Origin: Candidatus Binatia bacterium
Lineage (GTDB): Bacteria; Vulcanimicrobiota; Vulcanimicrobiia; Vulcanimicrobiales; Vulcanimicrobiaceae
Reading direction: 5' to 3'
Assembly: GCA_035544215.1 (NCBI GenBank)
Contig: DATKHY010000003.1
Coordinates: 382,501 to 446,500, forward strand
Length of the DNA stretch: 64,000 nucleotides
In this document: positions 30,394-39,499 of the stretch, one piece after another
Numbering within the stretch: position 1 is the stretch's first letter
How the letters are laid out: each line of letters starts with the position of its first letter
Notes under the pieces: model-generated
Seen by the model: the letters and a program-made list of their open reading frames with translations, nothing else
The model's database searches: none
What the model was told of the DNA's origin: nothing
Program-made: the position numbers and the translations under genes

Positions 30394-31469
30394 GCAACGC
30401 TTCGGTCAACGACGACCTAGGCTATCCCATCGTCGTCAGCGAGGACGCGCGATCCGAGGTCTCGGCGTTCGCGCGCAAGGCGGGACGACGCACGATCGTG
30501 TTGTGCGATGCCAACCGCGTCGTTGCGGCGATCGCGCGCGGTATCGCGGCCGCCGCCGGAGCGGGAGCGCCGTTTGCGTTTGTTTTAGGCGAGCGGCGCA
30601 AGCGCCTGAGCACGGTCGAGCGTGTGCTCGACGCGATGCTGGAGGCTAGCGTTGAGCGTGACGCGCTCGTCATCGGCGTCGGCGGCGGCTTGGCGAGCGA
30701 CGTCTTCGGATTCGCGTGCGCGACGTACATGCGTGGCGTGGCCTTCGCACACGTCGCGACGACGCTCGTCGCGATGGTCGACGCCGCGATCGGAGGAAAG
30801 ACCGGCGTCAACTTGCGCGGCGGAAAGAATCTCGCGGGCTGCTTTCGCGATCCCGCGGGCGTGTTCTGCGACGTCGCGGCGCTGAGCACGCTGCCCGAGG
30901 CCGCGCTGCGCGAGGGCCTGGCCGAAGTCGTGAAGGCCGCAATCATCGAGGGTGGCGATCTCTTCGAGTGGCTCGAGGAGCTCTCGCCGCATCCGCTCGC
31001 GCGCTGGCCGTGGGCCGCACTCGTCGCCGAAGCGGTCAAGGTCAAGACCATGAGCGTGGCGGACGACCGGCTCGAGAGCGGCGCGCGGCAAGTGCTCAAT
31101 CTCGGCCACACCTTCGCGCACGCCATCGAGCGCGCGTCGGGCTATCGGGTCACGCACGGTCAGGCGGTCGCGCTGGGTCTGCGCGCCGCGGGCCTGCTCG
31201 CGCTGCGGACGGGCCGGTTCAGCGAGGCCGAACATCTGCGGGTGCTGACGCTGTTGGCGTTGTTTGGACTGCCGCTCCACACGTCGCTCGACGGCGACGC
31301 GGTGCTCGCGGCGATGCGCCACGACAAGAAGACGCGCGCTGGCCGTCAACGGTTCGTCCTGCCGCGCGCGATCGGCGACGTTGAGTACGGTGTGGAATGT
31401 GCGCCGGCGAGCGTGCGCGCTGTACTGCGCAGGCTGCAAAAATCCCCCGGAACCAAAGGGGATCTCTGA
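30390..31469 (+). CDS. aroB: 3-dehydroquinate synthase
   Basis: A 359-residue NAD- and metal-dependent enzyme converting DAHP to dehydroquinate. The start is GTG 30390, overlapping the aroK stop. Motifs are ALVIGVGGGLASDVFGFACATYMRGV (NAD binding), TTLVAMVDAAIGGKTGVNLRGGKN, EGLAEVVKAAIIEG and LNLGHTFAHAIE with the metal histidine. ATG 30354 in frame lies within aroK. Confidence 0.94.
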   Translation: MSNASVNDDLGYPIVVSEDARSEVSAFARKAGRRTIVLCDANRVVAAIARGIAAAAGAGAPFAFVLGERRKRLSTVERVLDAMLEASVERDALVIGVGGGLASDVFGFACATYMRGVAFAHVATTLVAMVDAAIGGKTGVNLRGGKNLAGCFRDPAGVFCDVAALSTLPEAALREGLAEVVKAAIIEGGDLFEWLEELSPHPLARWPWAALVAEAVKVKTMSVADDRLESGARQVLNLGHTFAHAIERASGYRVTHGQAVALGLRAAGLLALRTGRFSEAEHLRVLTLLALFGLPLHTSLDGDAVLAAMRHDKKTRAGRQRFVLPRAIGDVEYGVECAPASVRAVLRRLQKSPGTKGDL

Positions 31470-33853
31470 TTCGCGCCGTTGATGCGCTGCCGGCAATTCG
31501 CTCGTCGCGTTTCGATTTGCCGCTAACCTACGACGCGGGAACGCTGGACCTGGCGGTCGGCGACGTCGTGCGCGTTCCGCTCGGGGGCCGCGACGCCGTC
31601 GCATTTGTCGTCTCGCCGGTGCGCGAGTGGGGCGAACCGGAGCACGCGCTCAAGGCGGTGCGCCAGCGGCTGGACGTCCCGCGGGCATTCGATGAAACCG
31701 GCCTGCACCTCGCGAAGTTCGTCGCCGAGCAGTACTTGTGCACGCTGGGCGAGGCGCTAAACGCGGTCGTGCTCGCGGACGCGGTTCCGCGCATACGCGA
31801 TTCGTTCGTGCTCGGCCCGCGGCCCAACCCGCGGCGGTTTCCGTCGGTGCCGGCTCGACTGATCCGGCTGATCTGGGAAGAGTTTCCCGACGGCTTCGCG
31901 CTCGAACAGCTGCTGCGCCACCCGGAGGCTCGTCGCGCCGCCGACCGGCGCGCGCTCCTCGTACACGTGCGCGCCCTCGTACGATCCGGAGTGCTGCAGC
32001 GCGAGCGCCGGCTCGTGGAACCGCGTACGTCGGAGTATCGCGTGCGCACGCTCTCGCTCGGTGACGGCGCGATCGCGGGGAAAAAGGCGCAGGCGTTGAT
32101 CGCGTTCGTACGGGCGCAGCGCGAAGTAGCCCGCGCCGATGCGCTGCTCGCCGGCTTTAGCAACAGCGTGATCGCGCGTGCGGTTCGCGTGGGTGCCCTG
32201 CGCGAGCATTACGAGCGGCCGAAGCCGAGCCGGCGATCCCGCACCGCTGCGGACCCGATCGCGTCGCCTACGCCGGAGCAGGAGCGCGTCCTGGAATGGA
32301 TCGACGCGGCGCTCGAGCGGGGTGGTTTCGATGCGGCGCTGCTCCACGGCGTGACCGGAAGCGGCAAGACCTTCGTGTACACCAAGGCGATCGAGCGCGT
32401 CGTAGGACAGGGGCGGCGCGCCATCGTGCTCGTGCCGGAGATCTCGCTGACGCCGCAGGCGGCGCAGCGATTCGAAGCGGCATTCGGCGATCGCGTCGCG
32501 GTGCTTCATTCGGCGCTGTCGCAGCGTGAGCGCTTCGATGCGTGGCAGGCGTCTGGGCGCGGCGAGATCGACGTGGTGGTGGGGGCGCGCAGCGCCGTAT
32601 TCGCTCCTTTGCGCGACGTGGGATTGCTCGTCGTCGACGAGGCTCACGATCCGTCGTACCGGCAGGAGACGGTGCCGCGCTACAACGCGGTGGAGGTCGC
32701 CCGGGAGCGCATGCGCTGTGAGCGCGGGCTGCTCGTGCTCGGGAGCGCCACGCCGTCGCTGGAGAGTTACGCTGCGGCGGAGCGCGGGCAGGTCGTGCGT
32801 CTGGAGATGCACGAGCGCGCGACGGCGCAGCCGCTGCCCGAGGTCCGCATCGTCGATCTGCGTAAGGAGTTCGAGGTCGGCAATCGCGGGATCTTCGGCA
32901 GCGCGCTCGTACAAGCGATCGGCGAGCGGCTGAAGCGCGGCGAGAAGAGCCTGCTCTTCGTGAATCGCCGCGGCAGCGCCGCGTCATTGATTTGCCGCCG
33001 CTGCGGAACGACGCCCGAGTGTCCGCGCTGCAGCGTCGCGCTCTCCGTGCATCGCGCCGAGCGGTTGTTGCGCTGCCACTACTGCGATTATCAGGCAGGG
33101 ATTCCGCGCGTATGCTCGGCGTGCGGGTTCGAGGGCATCGTGGAGCTGGGGATCGGAACGGAGCGGGTCGTCGAAGAGGTGGCGCGCCTGTTTCCGAAGG
33201 CCCGCGTGCTGCGCATGGACTCGGACACGACGACGCGCGTCGGCGACCATGCGCGCATCCTCGCAGCGTTCGAGTCCGACGGCGACGTGTTGGTCGGAAC
33301 GCAGATGGTGGCCAAGGGGTTGGACTATCCGACCGTGACGCTGGCGGCAGTCGTGGCCGCGGATCTCGGCCTGCACCTCCCGGATTTTCGCGCGGCCGAG
33401 CGCAGCTTCGCGCTAATCGCGCAGGTCTGCGGGCGCAGCGGCCGGGGCCGGCGCGGCGAGGCGATCGTACAGACATACGCACCGGAACATCCGGCCATAC
33501 GCTTCGCGGCGCAACACGACTACGAGGGCTTCGCGGAAGCGGAACTGCAGGAGCGGAACGCAGCGGGATTTCCTCCGGCGCGGCGACTCGCATACTTGGG
33601 CGTCATCGGGCGCGACCGTCGACGCGTCACGGAACGCGCCGCGCGTTACGCGGCGCAGCTGCGCGAGGCGGAGTTCGTGGAGGTCTTGGGGCCGGCCCCC
33701 TACCCGATCGTTCGCGTCAATAACGAATGGCGCTACCGAATCGTCCTTCGAACGACGAAGCCTGCAGCATTGCGAGATCTGATTCGCGCGGCGATTCTTC
33801 CGCTCGCCAACGCTGACCGCGCCACGCGGCTCGCGATCGCCATCGACCCCTGA
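31397..33853 (+). CDS. priA: Primosomal replication restart helicase PriA
   Basis: A 3'-5' helicase that reloads the replisome at stalled forks. An N-terminal DNA-binding domain is followed by Walker A LLHGVTGSGKTFVYTKAIE, LVVDEAHDPSYRQ (DEAH box) and LVLGSATPSLES. A two-zinc cysteine cluster (CRRCGTTPECPRCS, then CHYCDYQ and CSACG) and the C-terminal helicase half with VGTQMVAKGLDYP complete it. ATG 31397 is the only standard start, but it overlaps the aroB end by 73 nt. The family sequence seems to begin near ALPAIRSSRFDLPLTYD, so a CTG at 31466, overlapping the aroB stop and with AAAGGGG just upstream, is a reasonable alternative. Confidence 0.93.
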   Translation: MCAGERARCTAQAAKIPRNQRGSLIRAVDALPAIRSSRFDLPLTYDAGTLDLAVGDVVRVPLGGRDAVAFVVSPVREWGEPEHALKAVRQRLDVPRAFDETGLHLAKFVAEQYLCTLGEALNAVVLADAVPRIRDSFVLGPRPNPRRFPSVPARLIRLIWEEFPDGFALEQLLRHPEARRAADRRALLVHVRALVRSGVLQRERRLVEPRTSEYRVRTLSLGDGAIAGKKAQALIAFVRAQREVARADALLAGFSNSVIARAVRVGALREHYERPKPSRRSRTAADPIASPTPEQERVLEWIDAALERGGFDAALLHGVTGSGKTFVYTKAIERVVGQGRRAIVLVPEISLTPQAAQRFEAAFGDRVAVLHSALSQRERFDAWQASGRGEIDVVVGARSAVFAPLRDVGLLVVDEAHDPSYRQETVPRYNAVEVARERMRCERGLLVLGSATPSLESYAAAERGQVVRLEMHERATAQPLPEVRIVDLRKEFEVGNRGIFGSALVQAIGERLKRGEKSLLFVNRRGSAASLICRRCGTTPECPRCSVALSVHRAERLLRCHYCDYQAGIPRVCSACGFEGIVELGIGTERVVEEVARLFPKARVLRMDSDTTTRVGDHARILAAFESDGDVLVGTQMVAKGLDYPTVTLAAVVAADLGLHLPDFRAAERSFALIAQVCGRSGRGRRGEAIVQTYAPEHPAIRFAAQHDYEGFAEAELQERNAAGFPPARRLAYLGVIGRDRRRVTERAARYAAQLREAEFVEVLGPAPYPIVRVNNEWRYRIVLRTTKPAALRDLIRAAILPLANADRATRLAIAIDP

Positions 33854-33871
33854 GCGGGGCCCTATCGCAGT

Positions 33872-34162
33872 TTATTTCTTCGCGCGGCCGGATTTGGTTT
33901 TGGCGCTCTTCGACGGAGCGACGGCGACGCGTTTGATGGCCTTGGCGAGCCGCGCCTTTTTGCGCGCCGCTTTGTTCGGGTGCACGATTCCCTTGGAGGA
34001 GGCCTTGTCGAACGCGCTCTCGACGGAACGAGCTGCGTCGGGCTCTCTCGATGCGACGGCGCCCTTGAAGAGCGTCTTCAGGCGGCTCTTGACGGCCTTG
34101 TTAAGCGTCTCGCGCCGTTCGGATTGGAGCACCCATTTTTCGGCGGCCTTGATGTTCGGCAA
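33872..34162 (-). CDS. rpsT: Ribosomal protein S20
   Basis: A 96-residue basic protein that binds 16S rRNA early in 30S assembly. The start is TTG at 34162 (reads MPNIKAAEKWVLQSERR), with AAGGAA 6 nt upstream. The family block KGIVHPNKAARKKARLAK is complete. The tail is extended by a Lys/Ser-rich stretch. It is convergent with priA. Confidence 0.94.
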   Translation of the reverse strand: MPNIKAAEKWVLQSERRETLNKAVKSRLKTLFKGAVASREPDAARSVESAFDKASSKGIVHPNKAARKKARLAKAIKRVAVAPSKSAKTKSGRAKK

Positions 34163-34242
34163 GAAGAGTTCCTTTTAGTGGAAGGGGTGGCGACAACGGC
34201 GTGTATCATAGCAGTTGCACGCGAGCGATGTCCACCGTGGCG

Positions 34243-35022
34243 CTAGCTTGGTTCGAGGAGGATCTTGCGGTAGCTGGCGTAGCGGCTGGCCGCGATACCT
34301 CCCGCAGCGACCGCGGCCTGGACCGCGCAGCCCGGCTCCTGCAGGTGGGTGCAGTCGCGAAACCGGCAGCGGGTCGCGGGCTCGCACATCTCGCGAAAGG
34401 CGGGGGCCAGCGTCTGCGCGTCGATTGCCCCCAGGCCGAACTCGTTGATCCCGGGGCTGTCGATGAGGAAGCCCGCGGGCAGCCGATAGAGGCGCCCCGC
34501 CGTGGTGGTCTGGCGGCCCAGCCCGTGGCGGGAGACGGCGCCGACCTGCGTGTCGCCGCCGAGCGCCCTGAAAATCGTGCTCTTGCCCACGCCGGAGTTG
34601 CCGACCAGCAGCGCGCGGCGGTCGCGGATCAGCTCACGGAAGGCCTCGAGGTTCTCGCCGGTCTTGGGATTGAGGCGCATCGTCGAATAGTCGAGTCCCC
34701 GATAGAACGCCGTCAGGCCGGCGGTCACCTCCGGATCTCCCAGGTCGGGCTTGGTGAAAATGACTGCGGCTGCGATGCCCTCGAGTTCGGCAAACGCCAG
34801 GAGTTGATCGAGCGTGACGAGACGAGGCGCCGGATTGGCAAGCGCGGTGACGGTGACGAGCAGATCGACGTTGGCGGCCATGGTTTTCGTTCGGCCGACC
34901 GCGCTGCGGCGTTCGAGCGTAAACCCACGCGGCTCGATGCGTTCGACGACCGTCTGACCGTCTTCCAACATGCGCACTTGGACGACGTCGCCGGGAACCG
35001 GCATAAAACGCTTGCCGCTCAT
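34243..35022 (-). CDS. rsgA: Ribosome small subunit-dependent GTPase RsgA
   Basis: A 259-residue circularly permuted GTPase that checks late 30S maturation. The order is OB fold (about residues 1-55), then G4 FTKPDLGDPE, then G1 LLVGNSGVGKSTIFRAL, then G3 LIDSPGINEFGL. The C-terminal zinc knuckle has the pattern C...C...H...C in MCEPATRCRFRDCTHLQEPGCAV. It is next to rpsT on the same strand and divergent from the cdaA cluster. Confidence 0.93.
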   Translation of the reverse strand: MSGKRFMPVPGDVVQVRMLEDGQTVVERIEPRGFTLERRSAVGRTKTMAANVDLLVTVTALANPAPRLVTLDQLLAFAELEGIAAAVIFTKPDLGDPEVTAGLTAFYRGLDYSTMRLNPKTGENLEAFRELIRDRRALLVGNSGVGKSTIFRALGGDTQVGAVSRHGLGRQTTTAGRLYRLPAGFLIDSPGINEFGLGAIDAQTLAPAFREMCEPATRCRFRDCTHLQEPGCAVQAAVAAGGIAASRYASYRKILLEPS

Positions 35023-35062
35023 GCGCCGCAGCTGCGCGAGGCGCGGCGCCGTTTCGCCGTCA

Positions 35063-35650
35063 ATGGAAATCCACGCGGAGTTTTTTCCGGTCGAGACGAC
35101 GAACGCGCGATGGAGCGTGGCTTATGTGACCTTGAGCATCGCTGGAACGCCCGACGAGCGGCAGCGCGCAGCTATCGACGAAACCGTTCGCGCGCAGGGC
35201 GGCCGGACGGCGTGGCGCGTGCATCCGAAGATCGGCCGTTCGTACGCGCTGATCGAAAGCGCCGTCCCCGTCGACGCGCAGTCGATCCGCTCGGTCTCGG
35301 GCGGCGAGGCGTACGCATCGGCGGTCATTGCTTTGGCAGTTTCCCCGGCCGTCCCGCAAGCCTTGCCGAGCGTACAGGAAGCGCTGGGCGGTCCGGGGCG
35401 CCCGGCCGGAGTTCTCGCCTGCCATCCGTTTCCCGGCGGCGCCGTGATCGAGTGGGATCCGGACGTGTCGAGCACCGCACTCGTGATGGGTCTCATCGAC
35501 GTCGAGTTGCGGCGCTTCGCCAGCGGACGCACCGCGGAGGTGCTCGGGCCGCTCCCCAGGTCTGCGATCGCGAAGATCGCGGCGGACGGTCTGCAAGCTC
35601 CCGAGATACGGCTCGATCGCGTCTTGGAGGCACTGGTCGATGACGCTTAG
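35063..35650 (+). CDS. Hypothetical protein leading the cdaA operon
   Basis: 195 residues from ATG 35063; an in-frame ATG at 34970 lies within rsgA. I do not recognise a family. No signal peptide or transmembrane helix is seen. It looks like a small alpha/beta protein with conserved-looking hydrophobic strands (SYALIESAVPV, ASAVIALAVS, GGAVIEWDPDV). The last 11 nt overlap cdaA, so translation is probably coupled. A link with c-di-AMP synthesis is inferred from position only. Confidence 0.7.
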   Translation: MEIHAEFFPVETTNARWSVAYVTLSIAGTPDERQRAAIDETVRAQGGRTAWRVHPKIGRSYALIESAVPVDAQSIRSVSGGEAYASAVIALAVSPAVPQALPSVQEALGGPGRPAGVLACHPFPGGAVIEWDPDVSSTALVMGLIDVELRRFASGRTAEVLGPLPRSAIAKIAADGLQAPEIRLDRVLEALVDDA

Positions 35651-36515
35651 CGCGCTGGGCCCCGTCGGAGTCTCGGACGTGATCGACGTCATCGCGACGA
35701 GCGTGTTGATCTATTACGTGTTGCTGCTGATCCGCGGCACGCGCGCGGTGCAGATTCTGATCGGGATACTCGTGGTCGTCGGGCTGCTCGGCATCGCGAA
35801 TCTGCTCCACTTGTCCATGCTGGGAACGGTGCTGCGCCTGATCGTGGTGGGCGCGGCGGTCTCCATTCCGATCGTGTTTCAGCCCGAACTACGACGCGCG
35901 CTCGAGCAGATCGGTCGCGGTGGCCTCTTTCGGATGGAGGCTGCGGACGGCGAGCCGGGTTGGGGACGCCCGGAGGATCGGGCGATCGTAGTGATCGCGC
36001 GCACCGCATCGCTGCTCGCACGCAACCGCCGCGGCGCGATCCTCGTGATCGAGCAGCAGACCGGGCTCAAGGAGTATTGCGAGAGCGGGACGATGTTGCA
36101 CGCCAACATCTCCGAAGAGTTACTGCTCTCGATCTTCGCGCCGGCATCGCCGCTGCACGACGGCGCCGTCGTGGTGCGCGAGGGCCGGATCGAGGCCGCG
36201 GGGTGCTTTTTGCCGCTGGCGGAGCAGCCGCTGACGAACCTGCGCATCGGGACGCGGCATCGCGCCGCACTCGGCCTGACCGAACAGACCGACGCCGTCG
36301 TGCTCGTGGTTTCCGAACAGACCGGCGCGATCACGATCGCCCGCGCAGGCAGGCTGTCGCGCCCCATCGATGACGAACAGCGGCTCGTCAGAATGCTGCT
36401 GGCGATCACGCGGCCGCCCCGGCGCGAGCGCCGCCGAACGAACGACATAATCTCGAACCTGCGCCTACGCATGCGCTCGGGACGCCGCGAGCGCGAATCG
36501 CATGCAGTTCATTGA
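35640..36515 (+). CDS. cdaA: Diadenylate cyclase CdaA
   Basis: Makes the second messenger c-di-AMP from two ATP. The 291-residue protein has three N-terminal transmembrane helices (about residues 12-80), a coiled linker, and a DAC domain with the DGA motif D174-A176 (PLHDGAVVV) and the RHR motif R206-R208 (IGTRHRAALG). The C terminus is extended and very basic (about 30 Arg-rich residues). The operon order cdaA-cdaR-glmM is the classic one and connects c-di-AMP with cell-wall precursor supply. Confidence 0.96.
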   Translation: MTLSALGPVGVSDVIDVIATSVLIYYVLLLIRGTRAVQILIGILVVVGLLGIANLLHLSMLGTVLRLIVVGAAVSIPIVFQPELRRALEQIGRGGLFRMEAADGEPGWGRPEDRAIVVIARTASLLARNRRGAILVIEQQTGLKEYCESGTMLHANISEELLLSIFAPASPLHDGAVVVREGRIEAAGCFLPLAEQPLTNLRIGTRHRAALGLTEQTDAVVLVVSEQTGAITIARAGRLSRPIDDEQRLVRMLLAITRPPRRERRRTNDIISNLRLRMRSGRRERESHAVH

Positions 36516-37170
36516 GAAGAACTTCTCGCTGAAGCTGCTGGCGTTAGGACTAGCGATCGTCGGCTGGGCCTACTTTCGCTTCGCAAACAGTCCCACCGGG
36601 GCCGCGGCGCCCGACCAGCAACTGTCCATTCCGATCGCGGCGGTGAATCTGCCGCTTGGGTACGTTGCGCATTTCGCCGATCACCAAGCCGTCGTGACCG
36701 TTGCCGCCAAAGGCGGCGAGCCGGCCGTCAAACCGGAGGAGATCAAAGCGGTGCTCGACCTTTCGAACAAGGGCACGGGAATCTATAACGTTCCGGTACA
36801 GCTGGTCGCTCCCGACGTCGTGGTCCAGAGCCTGAGCCCGGCGTCAATCACGCTGACGGTCGAGCCGATCGAGCAGCGTCCGTTCCCGGTCACCCTGCAT
36901 TACGTAGGAGCGCGGACCGGCGGCATCGTCGTCGCGAGCGGCCGAGTCGAACCGCAGACGGCGGTCGTCCGCGGGCCCGCTTCCGTGCTCGGGCAGGTTT
37001 CCGCGGTCCAGGCCGACGTCGCGCTGCCGAGCGCGGCCGGGGACGTCGACGAAATGGTCCGAGCCGTCGCCGTGAACTCGGGCGGCACGGAGGTTTCGGG
37101 ACTCTCCGTCGCCCCGAATCTCGTTCGCGTGCAGATGCACTCCGCCGCCGGCACCGGAAAGACGAAGTGA
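36502..37170 (+). CDS. cdaR: CdaR, YbbR-domain regulator of diadenylate cyclase
   Basis: A 222-residue protein with an N-terminal membrane anchor (FSLKLLALGLAIVGWAYFRF) and extracytoplasmic YbbR repeats (ITLTVEPIEQRPFPVTLHYVG is a typical repeat start). CdaR proteins bind and modulate CdaA. The start overlaps the cdaA end by 14 nt. Confidence 0.88.
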   Translation: MQFIEKNFSLKLLALGLAIVGWAYFRFANSPTGAAAPDQQLSIPIAAVNLPLGYVAHFADHQAVVTVAAKGGEPAVKPEEIKAVLDLSNKGTGIYNVPVQLVAPDVVVQSLSPASITLTVEPIEQRPFPVTLHYVGARTGGIVVASGRVEPQTAVVRGPASVLGQVSAVQADVALPSAAGDVDEMVRAVAVNSGGTEVSGLSVAPNLVRVQMHSAAGTGKTK

Positions 37171-38525
37171 GCCGGCTGTTCGGAACCGACGGCGTGCGGG
37201 GCGTCGCGAACCGCGAGCTCACGCCGGAGCTCGCGATGCGCATTGGCCGCGCGGCGGCGAGCCTGCTTCCGGACGGGATCGAGCAGCGCCCGGTGATCGT
37301 CGGGCGGGACACGCGCGTCTCCGGAACGATGCTGGAGGCGGCGATCGTCGCCGGCATCACGTCGGTCGGGAGGGACGCCGTGTCGGTCGGCATCGTTCCC
37401 ACGCCTGCGATCGCGTGCATTACGCGCGCCGAGGACGCGGCGGCCGGAGTCGTCATCAGCGCGTCGCACAATCCGATTGCGGACAACGGCATCAAGTTCT
37501 TCGGGTCGGACGGGTTCAAGCTTTCCGATAGCCTCGAGGACGAGATCGAGGCACTGCTGGATTCCCACACGCTTCCGCGTCCGACCGGAACCGCCGTCGG
37601 CGTGGCTCGCGTGGCGCAAAATCTTGCGCGCCACTATTACGCAGAGCTGTACGACGGCAGCCCCGATCTGCGCGGGCTGCGCGTCGTCGTCGACGGCGGT
37701 TTCGGCGCGGCCTACGCGATCGCGCCGTACGCCTTGCGCAAGCTCGGTGCGGAGGTCACGGAAATCAACTGCGACGACGACGGAGCGCGCATCAACGTGC
37801 AATGCGGCGCGACGAATCTGAAAGCGCTGCAGGAGGCCGTCGCGGCCGAAAACGGCGGGAGCGGACGGAAGGCGATTGGCGTCGCCTTCGACGGCGATGC
37901 CGACCGGGTACTGTTCGTCGACGAGACCGGCGCCGTCGCGACCGGCGATCACGTCATGTTTGCGCTGGGCCGCGGAATGCACGCGCAGGGCGAGCTGCGG
38001 GGCGATACGATCGTGGGAACGGTGATGAGCAACATCGGTTTCGAGCGTGCGCTGCGCCGGCACGGCATTACGCTGCTGCGTACGCCGGTCGGCGACCGCT
38101 ACGTGCTCGAGCAGATGCGCGAGGGAGACTTCGCGCTCGGCGGAGAGCAGTCCGGGCACGTGGTCGACTTTCGTTACAACACGACCGGCGACGGACCACG
38201 CACGGCGGTGACGCTTCTCGCGCTGATAGCGGCGCACGCGACGACGCTGCACGAACTCGTTCGTGAGGTCGTCATCGCGCCGCAGGTATTAGTAAACGTG
38301 CGCGCGGGCAATCGCGAGGTACTCGCGGCGCCGGCGGTCCGCGAGGAGATCGCCGCGGCCGAGGCCGCGCTGAACGGAAGCGGCCGACTCCTCATACGGC
38401 CGTCCGGGACCGAGCCGCTAATTCGCGTGATGGCCGAGGGCGACGATCGCGCTTTGGTCATCGCGCTGGCAAGCCGTGTTGCCGCTCGAATCGAGCAGGA
38501 GGTCGAACGAACCGGCTCCGCCTAG
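37167..38525 (+). CDS. glmM: Phosphoglucosamine mutase
   Basis: Interconverts glucosamine 6- and 1-phosphate for peptidoglycan synthesis. It has 452 residues from GTG 37167. The phosphoserine is S100 in VVISASHNP, the metal loop is AFDGDADRVLF, the sugar-binding GGEQSGH is present, and the phosphate loop is RPSGTEPLIRVM. In other bacteria GlmM binds and inhibits CdaA. The partner glmS is cut by the window's right edge, 25 kb away. Confidence 0.96.
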   Translation: MSRLFGTDGVRGVANRELTPELAMRIGRAAASLLPDGIEQRPVIVGRDTRVSGTMLEAAIVAGITSVGRDAVSVGIVPTPAIACITRAEDAAAGVVISASHNPIADNGIKFFGSDGFKLSDSLEDEIEALLDSHTLPRPTGTAVGVARVAQNLARHYYAELYDGSPDLRGLRVVVDGGFGAAYAIAPYALRKLGAEVTEINCDDDGARINVQCGATNLKALQEAVAAENGGSGRKAIGVAFDGDADRVLFVDETGAVATGDHVMFALGRGMHAQGELRGDTIVGTVMSNIGFERALRRHGITLLRTPVGDRYVLEQMREGDFALGGEQSGHVVDFRYNTTGDGPRTAVTLLALIAAHATTLHELVREVVIAPQVLVNVRAGNREVLAAPAVREEIAAAEAALNGSGRLLIRPSGTEPLIRVMAEGDDRALVIALASRVAARIEQEVERTGSA

Positions 38526-38562
38526 CCTTCAGACGAGCTTCAGATTTGCGAAGTACAACACC

Positions 38563-38790
38563 CGGGGAGGGCGACTCAGGTTAACGCCGAAGCGCCCGAG
38601 CCAAGGGGCTCCCAACGGAGCGAGTTAGCTCAATAGGGTGACCCCAATGCCTAAGTATAGGTCACTGAGTCGGGACATTGCGTCCCGAGCGGGGGATTTC
38701 TCCGGTAGGGGTGAGTGGGCCGGTCGGCCCTAGGGCGATTCTTTCCCGCCCGAACCCGTCAACTAACCCCGCAAGTGTCGTGAAAGAGGA
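38563..38790 (+). ncRNA. ydaO/yuaA-type cyclic di-AMP riboswitch
   Basis: The leader between glmM and the NlpC/P60 gene contains the ydaO landmarks in order. A GGGG-CCCAA segment (38604-38615) is followed by GGGUGACCCC (38636-38645). An AGGGGUGAGUGGGC stretch comes next. The closing block is CCCGAACCCGUCAACUAACC (38749-38768), with GCAAG and GUCGUGAAAGAGGAG just before the start codon. The same end is found in Bacillus ydaO. The 3' end runs into the Shine-Dalgarno, so control of translation or termination is possible. Edges are approximate. Confidence 0.88.
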
Positions 38791-38798
38791 GCGGTTTC

Positions 38799-39407
38799 TT
38801 GCGTCATGCGTTACTCCTAGGGGCACTTGCCCTATTGATCGGTGGTTCGAGCGCGCTGGCTCGCGCCGATTCCATCTCCGGTCCCCAGCTCGATTATTCT
38901 GGCTCGTCGCAGGCGGCCAGTGCCCAAGCCCTAAGCCCTGACGTCGCCGAATGGACGTCCCACCTCATCATCTCCGCCCCACAGCGCCATCGCCTTGGGA
39001 TCGGCCGCTTCGCCGGCGGCGTGCTCGCCCGTACGTCTCGGATGGCCGCTGCGCTCACGCGCAGCGCGCTGCGCTTCTTGGGCGTGCCCTACTCGTTCGG
39101 CGGCACCTCCACCGCGGGGTTTGACTGCTCGGGCTTCGTCCAGCACGTATTCGCCATGCTCGGCATCCCGCTTCCGCGCACGGCGGACGCCCAGTACGAC
39201 GTCGGCCACAGTGCAGTCGGGGGCCCGCATCCCGGAGATCTCGTCTTTTTCGATACCTACGGCGGCGTCTCGCACGTCGGAATCTATCTCGGCGGCGGCA
39301 AGTTCGTTCACGCGAGCTCGAGCCACGGCGTGATGGTGAGCCGCCTTTCGGAATCGTATTGGGCGTCCCGCTATGTGGGAGCGAAGCGCCTCATCGCCAC
39401 GCGCTAA
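38799..39407 (+). CDS. Exported NlpC/P60 cell-wall endopeptidase
   Basis: A 202-residue protein with a signal peptide (about residues 1-23), a linker, and a NlpC/P60 domain. The catalytic Cys is C110 in FDCSGFVQHVF, and the histidine is H159 in SHVGIYLGGGKF, with H171 as the probable third residue. It should cut stem peptides of peptidoglycan. The start is TTG at 38799 with GAGGAG about 7 nt upstream. The c-di-AMP riboswitch lies directly in front, matching the usual ydaO targets, which are wall hydrolases. Confidence 0.9.
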   Translation: MRHALLLGALALLIGGSSALARADSISGPQLDYSGSSQAASAQALSPDVAEWTSHLIISAPQRHRLGIGRFAGGVLARTSRMAAALTRSALRFLGVPYSFGGTSTAGFDCSGFVQHVFAMLGIPLPRTADAQYDVGHSAVGGPHPGDLVFFDTYGGVSHVGIYLGGGKFVHASSSHGVMVSRLSESYWASRYVGAKRLIATR

Positions 39408-39499
39408 GGGTTCGCAGCAGGTCCCACGCCGCTGAAAAGGGGGCCGGTCCACGCGCCGATAACGCTTGGCCGTTAGTTTTGGCATAATAGCCAGAGCGA

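Noticed and set aside
38678-38941. Open frame across the riboswitch
   Set aside because: It runs through the conserved RNA and into the NlpC/P60 gene in another frame, and has no protein motif.
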